Below are positions 8,552-18,400 of a DNA stretch of 64,000 nt, piece after piece. The stretch is taken from NCBI RefSeq assembly GCF_001458295.1, contig NZ_CYUD01000001.1:434001-498000 (forward strand), given 5' to 3'. Numbering within the stretch: position 1 is the first letter of the stretch; each line of letters begins with the position of its first letter. Below the pieces are notes generated by a model that saw only the letters and a list, made by a program, of their open reading frames with translations, was not told the origin of the DNA and ran no database searches. Position numbers and translations under genes: made by a program. This DNA comes from Ruegeria denitrificans. Its GTDB lineage: Bacteria; Pseudomonadota; Alphaproteobacteria; Rhodobacterales; Rhodobacteraceae.

Positions 8552-8580
8552 GGCGCGCAATTTGCGCGCCTTCCTTCTTT
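8552..8580. terminator. Intrinsic terminator between the Gly-rich protein gene and pyc
   Basis: A perfect stem GGCGCGCA with TGCGCGCC and a three-base loop lies 26 bases after the stop of the plus-strand gene and is followed by a T-rich run. On the minus strand it is followed by TTTTC, so it may serve the convergent pyc gene too. Confidence 0.75.
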
Positions 8581-11500
8581 ATTCCAGTTCGATCAGCAGG
8601 TCCTTGGCGTCGATCTGCCCGCCGGGCTGTACGTGGACAGCTTTGACGGTCGCGTCCCGCTCGGCATGGATACCGGTTTCCATCTTCATCGCTTCGATGG
8701 TCAGCAGCATGTCGCCTTCCTTGACCTGCTGGCCAGCTGTAACGGCAACAGTGGCCACAACACCCGGCATCGGTGCGCCGACATGGTCGTGGTTGCCCGC
8801 CTCGGCCTTGGGCCGCGCCTGCGTGGTCGAGGTGACCATGCGATTTGGAACCCGGATCACGCGGGGTTGGCCGTTGAGTTCGAAGAACACTTTGACCTCG
8901 CCCTTTTCGTCGGTCTCGCTAACCGCCTGACAACGGATTTCCAGCGTCTTGCCCGGGTCGATTTCGGCGGTGATCTCTTCGCCGGGCTCCATGCCATAAA
9001 AGAACGTGCGGGTGGGCAGGGTGCGGACCGGGCCATAGATACGGTGGCGGCCCATGTAATCCAGAAAGACCTTGGGATACATCAGGTACCCGTTCAGATC
9101 CTCGTCATCGACATCTTTGCCTTCCAGCTGCTTGGAGAGCTCGGCGCGGGTGGCTTCCAGATCAACTGCGGGTACGTCCTTGCCGGGGCGGTCGGTGTTC
9201 GGAGCCTCGTCCTTCAACACCTTATTGATGATGGTATCGGGGAACCCACCCGGAGGCTGGCCCAGATTGCCGCGCATCATATCCACGACCGAGTCAGGGA
9301 AGGCCACATCCGTATTCGGGTCTTCGACCTGCGCCCGTGTCATGTTCTGGCTGACCATCATCAACGCCATGTCACCAACGACTTTGGAGGAAGGCGTCAC
9401 CTTCACAATGTCACCGAACATCTGGTTCACGTCTGCATACATCTGAGCGACCTCGTGCCAACGTTCTTCCAGACCCAGTGAACGTGCCTGCGCCTTGAGG
9501 TTGGTAAACTGCCCCCCAGGCATCTCGTGCAGGTACACCTCGGACGCAGGGGCTTGCAGGCTGGATTCGAAGGCCGCGTATTGCCCGCGGACCGCCTCAA
9601 AATAATCGCTGATCTCACGGATGGCCTTGATGTCCAACCCGGTGTCACGCTCGGTATGGCGCAGTGCCTCGACCACGGTGCCCAGTGTTGCCTGTGATGT
9701 GTTGCCGCTGAAGCTGTCCATCGCGCAGTCCACCGCGTCCACGCCCGCCTCGGACGCGGCCAGAATGGTCGCGCTGGCAATGCCAGCGGTGTCGTGCGTG
9801 TGGAAGTGGATCGGCAGCCCGACCTCTTCTTTCAGCGCGCGGATCAGAATCCTGGCCGAGGCCGGTTTCAGCAGGCCCGCCATATCCTTAAGGCCCAGAA
9901 CGTGGGCCCCTGCATCGCGTAGCTCTTTCGCCATGCCGACATAGTATTTCAAGTCATACTTGGCACGATCCGGGTCCAGAATGTCACCGGTATAGCACAC
10001 GGTGCCCTCACAGATTTTGCCGTTCTCGACGACCGCATCCATGGCAACGCGCATGTTCTCGACCCAGTTCAATGAGTCGAACACGCGGAACACGTCGATA
10101 TTCTTGGAGGCCTGACGCACGAACTCCTGCACCACGTTGTCGGGATAGTTGGTGTAGCCAACCCCATTCGCGCCGCGCAGCAGCATTTGAGTCATCAGGT
10201 TCGGCATCGCCTCGCGCAAGTCGCGCAGGCGCTGCCAGGGACATTCTTGCAAGAACCGATAGGCCACATCAAAGGTCGCACCGCCCCAGCACTCGACCGA
10301 GAACAGTTGCGGAAGGTTGGCCGCATAGGTCGGCGCGACCTTGATCATGTCGATCGAGCGCATCCGGGTGGCCAGTAGCGATTGGTGCCCGTCGCGCATG
10401 GTGGTGTCGGTGATCAGCAACTGCCGTTGCGCCTTCATCCAGTCGGCAACAGCCTGCGGGCCTTTTTGTTCCAGCAGGTTGCGGGCGCCCATTTGTGGCT
10501 CGCCCTTGGGCGCAGGGGCCTTGGCCTCTTTCAGATCGGCACGCGGTGCCGGGCGATCCGTGGTTTCGGGATGACCGTTTACGGTGATATCCGCAATATA
10601 GGTCAGAACCTTGGTCCCCCGGTCGCGGCGACGCTTGAAGGTGAACAGGTCCGGCGTCGTATCGATGAATTTGGTGGTGTATTCGTTCGACAGGAAGGTC
10701 GGGTGCTTCAGCAGGTTGATGACAAAATCGATATTGGTGCTGACGCCACGAATACGGAACTCGCGCAGGGCGCGGTCCATACGGGCAATCGCGGCATCGG
10801 GTGTCGGTGCCTTGGCGGTCACCTTGGTCAGCAACGAGTCATAGTACCGCGTGATTACCCCACCCGCATAAGCGGTGCCGCCGTCCAGTCGGATGCCCAT
10901 GCCGGTGGCCGAGCGATAGGCGGTAATACGGCCGTAGTCGGGGATAAAGTTGTTCTGCGGGTCTTCGGTGGTGATCCGGGTCTGTAGCGCGTGACCAGTC
11001 AGATGCACGTCTGCCTGGTTGGCGGCACCGGTGGCCTCGGCCAGTGACTTGCCTTCGGCAATCAGAATCTGGGCCTGGACGATATCGATGCCGGTGACTT
11101 CTTCGGTGACAGTGTGTTCCACCTGCACGCGGGGGTTCACCTCGATGAAATAGAAATTGCCAGTTTCCATATCCATCAGGAATTCGACGGTGCCCGCGCA
11201 TTCATAATTCACATGGGCGCAGATTTTACGGCCAAGTTCGCAAATCTCGGCGCGCTGCGCCTCGCTCAGATACGGGGCAGGCGCGCGCTCAACGACCTTC
11301 TGGTTCCGGCGCTGGACCGAGCAGTCGCGTTCATACAAGTGATAAATCTCACCATGCTTGTCGCCCAATATCTGCACCTCGACGTGGCGGGCACGGATAA
11401 TCATCTTTTCCAGATAACCTTCGCCATTGCCAAACGCGGCTTCGGCCTCGCGGCGGCCTTCCAGCACTTTCTCTTCCAGCTCATCCTCGGACTCGATCGG

Positions 11501-12016
11501 GCGCATCCCGCGACCGCCGCCGCCCCAGCTGGCCTTGAGCATCAGCGGATAGCCGATTTCCTTGGCCTCGGCACGGATCGCATCCATGTCGTCACCCAGA
11601 ACCTCGGTTGCCGGGATCACCGGAACACCGGCTTCAACGGCAACACGCCGCGCGCTGGCTTTGTCACCAAGGGCGCGCATGGTTTCGGCCTTGGGGCCGA
11701 TGAAGGTGATGCCGTTCTGGACGCAAGCATCCACAAAATCGGGGTTCTCGGACAGCAAGCCGTAACCCGGATGGATCGCGTCCGCACCGCATTCCTTGGC
11801 CACGCGGATAATCTCGTCAATGCTCAGGTAAGCAGCGACCGGCCCCATCCCTTCGCCAATGCGATAGGCCTCATCCGCCTTGAAACGGTGCAAGCCCAGC
11901 TTATCTTCTTCGGCGAAGACTGCGACGGTGCGTTTTCCCATCTCGTTTGCTGCGCGCATCACGCGAATGGCTATTTCGCCACGATTGGCGATCAGGATCT
12001 TGTTGAAGTCGGTCAT
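8579..12016 (-). CDS. pyc: Pyruvate carboxylase
   Basis: A 1145-residue single-chain pyruvate carboxylase, which makes oxaloacetate from pyruvate, ATP and bicarbonate to refill the TCA cycle. Residues 1-450 are the biotin carboxylase with the ATP-grasp loop KASWGGGGRGMRP and the FIEVNPRVQVEHTVTEEVTG motif. Residues 535-800 are the carboxyltransferase barrel (TTMRDGHQSLLATRMR, HFHTHDTAG). The last 70 residues are the biotinyl domain with EAMKMETG, placing the biotinylated Lys near 1111. The length is normal for alphaproteobacteria. It stands alone, convergent with the Gly-rich protein gene. Confidence 0.98.
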   Translation of the reverse strand: MTDFNKILIANRGEIAIRVMRAANEMGKRTVAVFAEEDKLGLHRFKADEAYRIGEGMGPVAAYLSIDEIIRVAKECGADAIHPGYGLLSENPDFVDACVQNGITFIGPKAETMRALGDKASARRVAVEAGVPVIPATEVLGDDMDAIRAEAKEIGYPLMLKASWGGGGRGMRPIESEDELEEKVLEGRREAEAAFGNGEGYLEKMIIRARHVEVQILGDKHGEIYHLYERDCSVQRRNQKVVERAPAPYLSEAQRAEICELGRKICAHVNYECAGTVEFLMDMETGNFYFIEVNPRVQVEHTVTEEVTGIDIVQAQILIAEGKSLAEATGAANQADVHLTGHALQTRITTEDPQNNFIPDYGRITAYRSATGMGIRLDGGTAYAGGVITRYYDSLLTKVTAKAPTPDAAIARMDRALREFRIRGVSTNIDFVINLLKHPTFLSNEYTTKFIDTTPDLFTFKRRRDRGTKVLTYIADITVNGHPETTDRPAPRADLKEAKAPAPKGEPQMGARNLLEQKGPQAVADWMKAQRQLLITDTTMRDGHQSLLATRMRSIDMIKVAPTYAANLPQLFSVECWGGATFDVAYRFLQECPWQRLRDLREAMPNLMTQMLLRGANGVGYTNYPDNVVQEFVRQASKNIDVFRVFDSLNWVENMRVAMDAVVENGKICEGTVCYTGDILDPDRAKYDLKYYVGMAKELRDAGAHVLGLKDMAGLLKPASARILIRALKEEVGLPIHFHTHDTAGIASATILAASEAGVDAVDCAMDSFSGNTSQATLGTVVEALRHTERDTGLDIKAIREISDYFEAVRGQYAAFESSLQAPASEVYLHEMPGGQFTNLKAQARSLGLEERWHEVAQMYADVNQMFGDIVKVTPSSKVVGDMALMMVSQNMTRAQVEDPNTDVAFPDSVVDMMRGNLGQPPGGFPDTIINKVLKDEAPNTDRPGKDVPAVDLEATRAELSKQLEGKDVDDEDLNGYLMYPKVFLDYMGRHRIYGPVRTLPTRTFFYGMEPGEEITAEIDPGKTLEIRCQAVSETDEKGEVKVFFELNGQPRVIRVPNRMVTSTTQARPKAEAGNHDHVGAPMPGVVATVAVTAGQQVKEGDMLLTIEAMKMETGIHAERDATVKAVHVQPGGQIDAKDLLIELE

Positions 12017-12162
12017 GTCAGGTCCCGGTCCTACTTGTTTGGCCGTGTTGATAGGCGGACAATACGCGCTCGTATATCAGTCGTTCTGGGTAGAACCGGC
12101 ATGTTAACGCTCGCAAACGCCGTTTGTTGGCGCAAACGTATTAACAATTCTGCGCTGCAGCA

Positions 12163-13299
12163 TCAATTGCTGTGTTGATGGGTTGAAAGTCGACTTAGAT
12201 GTGAAAGACCCAGCTGGCCCATATTCGCCAACATATCCTGTCGTAGAATGTCGATGACATGGGCTGGACCGCGCGGCCCAAGGGCCGCCAAACCATAAAG
12301 AAACCCGCGCCCCAGCATGATAAAATCCGCGCCAAGTGCCAGGGCACGCAGGATATCAAGCCCGCCTTCGATGCCACCATCAAAGATCAAGGGCAAATCT
12401 GTAGCAGCTCGAATTGTGGGAAGGACGGAAATGCTGGCCGGGGCACCGTCAAACTGTCGTCCACCGTGATTCGAGACCCAAAGGGCATCAACTCCGGCCT
12501 GTTCCAGACGCTTCGTATCTTCGGCGCGCATCACGCCCTTTATGATGAACGGACCATCCCACGCATCGCGCAACCATTTGACATAGTCCATATCCGGCGA
12601 CGTGCGCAGCAGGTATCCGACATGGGCTGTGGGGGGCAGTACGCTATTGCTGTCGATGTATTTGTCGAGAGTCTGCATCCGCGGCATGCCATGCCGTGCC
12701 ATCGCCAAAGCCCAGGTTGGGCACCGGGTGATTTGCGCCAGTAGACGAGGTGTTAATCTGGGCGGATGCGTCAGGCCGGACCGAACCTGTCGTTCCCGCC
12801 GAGACGCAACCGGTATGTCGACTGTCAGAACAAGCGTTGTGAAGCCCGCTGTTTTAGCCCGGCGCAACAGATCAGAGCGAATGTCGGAGTCCTTCGGCGG
12901 ATAAAGCTGAAACCAGGCGTTTTGACCAAGATGAGGGGCCAGGTTCTCAGGGCTTTGGCTGGCGACGGTCGACAAGGTGTAAGGCAAGCCCGCCTCGGCA
13001 CCCGCCCGTGCCAAAAGCCTTTCCGCGTTAGGCCAGATCAGCCCCGACATCCCAATAGGAGCAATGCCAAAAGGCAGGGGGTAGTCATGGCCCAGAAACC
13101 GCGTGCTGGTGTCACATTCGATGGGACCATGCAGGATCGACGGCAAAAATTCCACTTCATCCAGTGCGGTCCGGTTTCGTCGCAGCGTGACTTCAGAACC
13201 CGTGCCGCTGTCCAGAAACTCCCAGACGAAATGCGGAATCCTGCGCTGTGCGCGATGTTTCAGATCGGCAATGCAGGGGAATGAGCTGTGCAGGTCCAT
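12163..13299 (-). CDS. FMN-dependent alpha-hydroxy acid dehydrogenase
   Basis: A 378-residue flavoprotein of the LldD/glycolate oxidase/mandelate dehydrogenase family, which oxidises 2-hydroxy acids to 2-oxo acids. Family features are FGIAPIGMSGLIWPNAE, the flavin-binding LTVDIPVASRRERQ, a PFIIKGVM lysine strand, the catalytic VSNHGGRQFDGAP and the phosphate-binding FDGGIEGGLDILRALALGA. L-lactate is the commonest substrate, but the sequence does not decide it. I used the ATG at 13297-13299, which aligns with the family start; an upstream in-frame start adds seven residues. It follows the diguanylate cyclase gene by 40 bases on the same strand. Confidence 0.9.
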   Translation of the reverse strand: MDLHSSFPCIADLKHRAQRRIPHFVWEFLDSGTGSEVTLRRNRTALDEVEFLPSILHGPIECDTSTRFLGHDYPLPFGIAPIGMSGLIWPNAERLLARAGAEAGLPYTLSTVASQSPENLAPHLGQNAWFQLYPPKDSDIRSDLLRRAKTAGFTTLVLTVDIPVASRRERQVRSGLTHPPRLTPRLLAQITRCPTWALAMARHGMPRMQTLDKYIDSNSVLPPTAHVGYLLRTSPDMDYVKWLRDAWDGPFIIKGVMRAEDTKRLEQAGVDALWVSNHGGRQFDGAPASISVLPTIRAATDLPLIFDGGIEGGLDILRALALGADFIMLGRGFLYGLAALGPRGPAHVIDILRQDMLANMGQLGLSHLSRLSTHQHSN

Positions 13300-13338
13300 G
13301 TGAATTGATCCGACCTGCACAGCGATTCTGCAAGGTTC

Positions 13339-15126
13339 TCAGGCTGCTGATTGCGGAGGAACGGTATTCGGCGATTGCCGGGGCTTGGCCGCAATGCCCT
13401 CAACGGCAACAGTGCCCTTGGCGACCTGCACCTGATTGCGGCCTTTGTCTTTGGCCGAATACAGCGCGTCATCCGACGCGCGCATCAAGTCCTGCGGCAT
13501 CGTTCCGTGCGCCGGATAATGGGCCACGCCGACTGAAATCGTGATCCGCGGCAGCGACTTCTCGCCATAGCGAACCGAGACAGCTTCGACTGCCTGCCGC
13601 AAGTGCTCGGCCCGGGTCACGGCGTCTTCGGGGGAGTTGTCGGGCAGGATCACCATGAACTCCTCTCCTCCGATACGGCAGGCTATCTCATCCCGGTCGC
13701 AGCCTTGTTCCAAAGCCGAGCCTACCGCCCGCAGCACCATGTCACCGGCATCATGGCCGTGGGTGTCGTTGAACTTTTTGAAGTGATCTACATCCACGGC
13801 GATCAGGCTTAGAGGCGCGCCGGTCTGCTGGCTACGGCTGATGGATTTGCGTAGCGTTTCGGTCATATGCCTGCGATTGAATAGCCCGGTCAGTGGATCG
13901 CGGACCGATTGGTCATGCAATTGATCCCGCATCCGCACATTTGCAATCGCCATGCTGATCTGTTCGGCGCACAGTTGGGCCAGCTTCCTGTTGGAATGAA
14001 ACACCTCTTCGTTGCCTTCGTGCGACCGTAGGTGCAGCAGGCCAACCGTCTCACCATGCGCCAGAATTGGAAAGCAGAAATAGGGTCGGCCATCATGCGG
14101 TACGGCATGTTCACAAACAAAATCTATTTCGGATGCACCATATTCATAAGTGCGGCCCCGCCGCAGACCCCAGCACCCTTCGGGGTGGATATGCGCCTTG
14201 TGGGTGCCGTCATTCCAACTGGCGCAGCCGTCCAGCACATCACGCGAATTCGAGTAGACATAAACGCTGCCCTCAGCCTCGGGCAGGATGTGGGTCATAA
14301 AGCGCGAGACCATGTCGAACAGTTCATCCAGGGACCGGCTGGATTGTAGCCATTCGTTCAATTCGCCCAGCAGACGCACCTCACGCGCCAGGCGAAGCTG
14401 CTCATCCATCAGATTGCGTTCCTTTGCAGACTGCAGTTGCAACGCGCGTACCTGCAGACGGTTGGTGCGATATGTCACCAATGAGACGCTGGCCAAAGCG
14501 AACAAAGCTATGCCGCTAAGGATCGAAAGTGAAACCCTCAGTCGGGTAATAAATGTTGTGCGCAGATCGGTGAAATCGGTGAAAAACTCAATCGCGCCGA
14601 TGAAGCGTCCGTTTTTTGTGATCGGAATAAACACCTCAGCCACCTGATGTTGCATTGCGGTATGCGTGTGTTCGGAATGCAGGTCGAGTCCGTCGATCTC
14701 GGACAGCTGGAGCGCTTCCTGAATATAATGTGTCATTCCGCGTGCAACATCACTTCGGAAAAAGGCGCGGGTTTCGTAGGACCCAATTTCCTCGGGGCGC
14801 GTTGACCACACAATACGCCCGGCTGTGTCGAACAAATTGAACCGATACACGTCCGACGCTTCGGGCATCGAAGAAAGAAATTCGGCATCATGCGGGTCGA
14901 TATTCCCGGTTAGCAAGGCCGTTTCGGGGTCGTTTAGATGCAGGAGAACGCGACGTTTCCACAGTTCGGACTGTTTCAATATGTCAGTTTTCAGCATCCG
15001 GTCCACAACCGGTGCGGGAAGAGTATAGACTCCCCAACCTGCGACCGCTGCCAGCGCTATCAACAAAACGGTGATCCCCGCCCATTTCACACGATGGGCA
15101 AGCCGACCACGAGCCGTAAGTTTCAT
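13339..15126 (-). CDS. Membrane sensor diguanylate cyclase (GAF-GGDEF)
   Basis: A 595-residue protein predicted to make cyclic di-GMP. TM1 is at about 15-33, a periplasmic sensory region at 34-194, TM2 at 197-218, a coiled linker, a GAF domain at about 264-396 and a GGDEF domain from 405. The active site is GGEEF at 486-490. The allosteric I-site position, normally RxxD nine residues before, reads DRDE here, so classical product inhibition may be lost. The ATG at 15126 has a GGGAG Shine-Dalgarno seven bases upstream; the longer GTG start overlaps it. It may share a transcript with the hydroxy acid dehydrogenase. Confidence 0.92.
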   Translation of the reverse strand: MKLTARGRLAHRVKWAGITVLLIALAAVAGWGVYTLPAPVVDRMLKTDILKQSELWKRRVLLHLNDPETALLTGNIDPHDAEFLSSMPEASDVYRFNLFDTAGRIVWSTRPEEIGSYETRAFFRSDVARGMTHYIQEALQLSEIDGLDLHSEHTHTAMQHQVAEVFIPITKNGRFIGAIEFFTDFTDLRTTFITRLRVSLSILSGIALFALASVSLVTYRTNRLQVRALQLQSAKERNLMDEQLRLAREVRLLGELNEWLQSSRSLDELFDMVSRFMTHILPEAEGSVYVYSNSRDVLDGCASWNDGTHKAHIHPEGCWGLRRGRTYEYGASEIDFVCEHAVPHDGRPYFCFPILAHGETVGLLHLRSHEGNEEVFHSNRKLAQLCAEQISMAIANVRMRDQLHDQSVRDPLTGLFNRRHMTETLRKSISRSQQTGAPLSLIAVDVDHFKKFNDTHGHDAGDMVLRAVGSALEQGCDRDEIACRIGGEEFMVILPDNSPEDAVTRAEHLRQAVEAVSVRYGEKSLPRITISVGVAHYPAHGTMPQDLMRASDDALYSAKDKGRNQVQVAKGTVAVEGIAAKPRQSPNTVPPQSAA

Positions 15127-15315
15127 ATCCCGTACTCCCACAATCTGACTTCAGCATTGGGGTCAGAGTTTGAGAGAGGGTTAACGAGCTCAGCAAAGGA
15201 GCAGACAATATCGCTCAAATTGCTCAGAGGTGTAGATAAAGATTTGTTATATATTAGGTGAACAAGCCGTGAACAAACCCTTTCCCTTGTCGCGGAACCG
15301 GCGTAGTTTGGGAGA

Positions 15316-17712
15316 ATGAGCAGTTTCGACGAAATGGACGCCTTTGACGGCGCATCGCTTTCGGCACGCGCGATGGCAGCGCGGCCCGCACCTTATCTGG
15401 ATGAGTTGAACCCGGCGCAACGCGAAGCAGTTGAGCGGCTGGACGGCCCGGTTTTGATGCTGGCCGGGGCGGGGACGGGTAAAACCAAGGCCCTGACCGC
15501 GCGTATTGCCCACTTGCTTAGCACGGCGCGGGCGCGACCGAATGAGATTCTGTCTGTGACGTTCACCAACAAAGCTGCACGCGAAATGAAAGACCGGGTG
15601 GGCCGCCTGCTGGGCCAGCCCGCCGAGGGAATGCCGTGGCTGGGCACCTTCCATTCTATCTGCGTCAAGCTGCTACGCCGTCATGCTGAGCTTGCCGGTC
15701 TGAAATCGAATTTCACCATCCTGGATACGGACGATCAGTTGCGCTTGCTGAAGCAATTGATCCAGGCCGCGAATATCGACGATAAACGCTGGCCTGCAAG
15801 AATGCTGGCCGGAATCATCGACGACTGGAAGAACCGGGCGCTGACGCCGGACAAGGTGCCTGCAGCGGATGCCGGGGCCTATAACAACAAGGGCATCGAA
15901 CTTTACGCCCAGTACCAAATCCGCCTGCGCGAGCTGAACGCGGTGGATTTCGGTGACCTGCTGCTGCACATTGTTACGATCTTCCAAACGCATCAGGATG
16001 TGCTGGAGCAATACCAACGCTGGTTCCGCTATATTCTGGTGGACGAGTATCAAGATACCAACGTCGCCCAATATCTATGGCTGCGTTTGCTGGCCGGAGC
16101 ACATAAGAACATCTGCTGCGTCGGTGACGATGACCAGTCAATCTATGGCTGGAGAGGGGCTGAAGTGGGCAATATTCTGCGGTTCGAAAAAGACTTTCCC
16201 GGTGCCTACGTGGTGCGGCTGGAACAGAATTATCGCTCGACCCCGCATATTCTGGCGGCAGCGTCCAACGTGATCCGAGGTAACGAAAACCGGTTGGGTA
16301 AAGAACTTTGGACCGACGCGGAAGAAGGTGAAAAAGTCCGTCTGATCGGCCATTGGGATGGCGAGGAAGAGGCTCGCTGGATCGGTGAAGAGATTGACGC
16401 GATGCAAGGTGGGACGCGGGGGGCGCGGCCCTTCAATCTGGATGAGATTGCCATTCTGGTCCGGGCCTCGCATCAGATGCGCGCGTTCGAAGATAGGTTC
16501 TTGACCATCGGCCTGCCTTACAAAGTGATTGGTGGCCCACGTTTCTATGAGCGGATGGAGATCCGCGATGCCATGGCCTATTTCCGGTTGGTGGTCAGCC
16601 CCGGCGATGATCTGGCGTTCGAGCGGATCGTGAACACTCCCAAACGTGGCCTTGGAGACAAGGCACAGCAGACGATTCAGGCGACGGCGCGCGAAAACGG
16701 CGTATCTCTGGTCGATGGCGCGCGGATCGCAGTCGACAACGGATTGATCAAGGGCAAAGGCGGCAACGCACTGCGCGAGTTGATCGACGGGTTGGCGCGG
16801 TGGAATGCGATGACTCGCGGGCCGCGAATTGAGGTCGACGACGATTCTGTCATTGACGACGGCAGAGCGCCTATGCGGTTCGGTGAGCCGGAGGTGTCGC
16901 ATATCGAACTGGCCCAGATCATATTGGATGAATCTGGCTATACCGCCCATTGGCAGAACGAAAAATCGCCCGAAGCACCCGGACGGCTGGAGAACCTGAA
17001 GGAACTCGTCAACCAGTTGGACAATTTCGAGAATCTGCAGGGGTTTCTGGAACACGTCAGCTTGGTCATGGACAATGAGCAAGAGGGTGACGGGGCCAAA
17101 GTCTCGATCATGACCTTGCACGCGGCCAAGGGGCTGGAGTTTCCCGCCGTCTTCCTACCGGGTTGGGAGGACGGGCTGTTCCCTTCGCAACGGTCGATGG
17201 ACGAATCCGGCCTTAAGGGTCTCGAGGAAGAACGACGGCTAGCCTATGTGGGCATCACCCGCGCGGAGGAAGTCTGTACGATATCTTTCGCTGCCAACCG
17301 GCGCGTGTTCGGTCAGTGGAAGAACGCGATGCCGTCGCGGTTTATCGACGAACTGCCCGAAGATCACGTTGAAGTGCTGACTCCTCCGGGTCTTTATGGC
17401 GGGAGTCAACCGGCGGCGGGGATTGAAACCCGCGCGGCTGAGGCGAATGTCTACAACTCTCCGGGTTGGAAGCGGATGCAGGCGCGGCAAGGGCAGTATG
17501 GAATGTCTCAGCCTCGCGAAACCCGAAATACGGTGATCGACGCAACGGCCGTCGCCAGCTTTACCCTTGGTGAGCGCGTTTTCCATCAGAAGTTCGGCTA
17601 TGGCGCGGTGGTCGGTATCGAAGGCGACAAAGTCGAGGTGGACTTTGACAAGGCGGGCACCAAAAAGGTGGTGTCGCGTTTCCTGTCAACCAAGGACGAC
17701 GTGCCGTTCTAA
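15316..17712 (+). CDS. uvrD: ATP-dependent 3'-5' DNA helicase, UvrD/PcrA type
   Basis: A 798-residue superfamily 1A helicase acting in nucleotide excision and mismatch repair and in clearing replication blocks. Visible motifs are LNPAQREAVE (Q motif), Walker A AGAGTGKT near 50-57, VTFTNKAAREM (Ia), VDEYQDTN (II), DDDQSIYGWRGA (III), QNYRSTPHIL (IV), MTLHAAKGLEFPAV (V) and EERRLAYVGITRA (VI). The C-terminal FGYGAVVGIEGDKVEVDF region is the Tudor-like RNA polymerase-binding domain of PcrA/UvrD. It stands alone and its stop is five bases from the convergent DUF1330 gene. Confidence 0.95.
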   Translation: MSSFDEMDAFDGASLSARAMAARPAPYLDELNPAQREAVERLDGPVLMLAGAGTGKTKALTARIAHLLSTARARPNEILSVTFTNKAAREMKDRVGRLLGQPAEGMPWLGTFHSICVKLLRRHAELAGLKSNFTILDTDDQLRLLKQLIQAANIDDKRWPARMLAGIIDDWKNRALTPDKVPAADAGAYNNKGIELYAQYQIRLRELNAVDFGDLLLHIVTIFQTHQDVLEQYQRWFRYILVDEYQDTNVAQYLWLRLLAGAHKNICCVGDDDQSIYGWRGAEVGNILRFEKDFPGAYVVRLEQNYRSTPHILAAASNVIRGNENRLGKELWTDAEEGEKVRLIGHWDGEEEARWIGEEIDAMQGGTRGARPFNLDEIAILVRASHQMRAFEDRFLTIGLPYKVIGGPRFYERMEIRDAMAYFRLVVSPGDDLAFERIVNTPKRGLGDKAQQTIQATARENGVSLVDGARIAVDNGLIKGKGGNALRELIDGLARWNAMTRGPRIEVDDDSVIDDGRAPMRFGEPEVSHIELAQIILDESGYTAHWQNEKSPEAPGRLENLKELVNQLDNFENLQGFLEHVSLVMDNEQEGDGAKVSIMTLHAAKGLEFPAVFLPGWEDGLFPSQRSMDESGLKGLEEERRLAYVGITRAEEVCTISFAANRRVFGQWKNAMPSRFIDELPEDHVEVLTPPGLYGGSQPAAGIETRAAEANVYNSPGWKRMQARQGQYGMSQPRETRNTVIDATAVASFTLGERVFHQKFGYGAVVGIEGDKVEVDFDKAGTKKVVSRFLSTKDDVPF

Positions 17713-17716
17713 ACGG

Positions 17717-18007
17717 CTACAGACCTTCGACCAGTACCATGTTTGCTGTGGCTGTCTGATGCCGGATCTTGGCGAGTTCTATATAGTCGGGGTCGTCTTT
17801 CCACGCCCTGGCGGCCTCAAGCGACGGAAACTCCATCAAGACAATGCCGTTTTCCGCCCAGGTGCCCTCGATCACCTCTACAGGCTTTGAGGATACAGTC
17901 AAAAGCCTGCCTCCATGGCGGTCAAAGATCGGCATGAAGCCTTCAAGATATTTCTGATAGCCATCCGGGTCGTGAATGGAGATCTGGGCGATGAAATAGG
18001 CGGCCAT
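17717..18007 (-). CDS. DUF1330 protein
   Basis: A 96-residue cytoplasmic protein of the DUF1330 family (ferredoxin-like dimeric alpha/beta-barrel fold). It has the family start AAYFIAQISIHDPDGYQKYL, the central GGRLLTVSSKPVEVIEG strand, and the FPSLEAARAWKDDPDY motif. The function of the family is unknown. The gene is downstream of the hairpin RNA array on the same strand, separated from its terminator by about 48 bases. Confidence 0.9.
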   Translation of the reverse strand: MAAYFIAQISIHDPDGYQKYLEGFMPIFDRHGGRLLTVSSKPVEVIEGTWAENGIVLMEFPSLEAARAWKDDPDYIELAKIRHQTATANMVLVEGL

Positions 18008-18055
18008 GGGAAGCTCCTGACATTCAGTTCAGGGCTTCATTCTACACGTGTGGGC

Positions 18056-18102
18056 AAAAAGAAAAACGGCGGTTCCCAGGGAGGAGGAGGGGAACCGCCG
18101 TT
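18056..18102 (-). terminator. Terminator of the hairpin RNA array (hairpin H8)
   Basis: The last hairpin of the array on the minus strand has a stem of 11-13 perfect pairs (18065-18077 with 18090-18102). On the minus strand it runs straight into TTTTTCTTTTT, as a Rho-independent terminator does. The plus strand after this stem has a much weaker T-tract, which supports minus-strand transcription. Confidence 0.85.
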
Positions 18103-18142
18103 CTTTTCAACATCAAGGCAGGGAGGAGAATAGCCCCGATGT
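18065..18142 (-). ncRNA. CcsR-like small RNA, copy 4
   Basis: It contains two adjacent hairpins on the minus strand: H7 (18110-18142, loop TCTCCTCCC, stem with two G-U pairs that exist only in minus-strand RNA) and H8 (18065-18102, loop CCTCCTCCC), separated by about seven bases. The layout is that of the Rhodobacter CcsR ('cuckoo') RNAs, each of which has two stem-loops with a C/U-rich anti-Shine-Dalgarno loop. H8 doubles as the terminator. Confidence 0.8.
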
Positions 18143-18177
18143 ATCTGAACCCGGGTTTGATCCCGGTATGTGTAAGT

Positions 18178-18255
18178 CGCGGCGACACCAGGGAGGAGGA
18201 GAGGTGTCGCCGCGCGCTTTCAACATCAGGGCAGGGAGGAGGAGAGCCCCGATGT
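18178..18255 (-). ncRNA. CcsR-like small RNA, copy 3
   Basis: Two hairpins: H5 (18223-18255, stem ACATC-GGGC type with one G-U pair in the minus-strand RNA) and H6 (18178-18214, twelve perfect pairs). Both loops are CCTCCTCCC on the minus strand. The flanking spacers each hold a small CCGGG/CCCGG hairpin and probably separate the mature RNAs. Confidence 0.8.
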
Positions 18256-18290
18256 ATCTGCACCCGGGTTTGATCCCGGTATGTGTAAGT

Positions 18291-18366
18291 CGCGGCGACG
18301 TCAGGGAGGAGGACGACGCCGCCGCGCGCTTTCAACACCGGGAAAGGGAGGAGAAGTACCCGGTGT
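18291..18366 (-). ncRNA. CcsR-like small RNA, copy 2
   Basis: Two hairpins: H3 (18335-18366, eight perfect pairs, loop with TCTCCTCCC) and H4 (18291-18326, twelve pairs of which one is G-U only in minus-strand RNA, loop CCTCCTCCC). They are nine bases apart, like the other pairs of the array. Confidence 0.8.
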
Positions 18367-18400
18367 GTTAGTGTCCGGCATTCGGGGCCGGTATAAGGCG

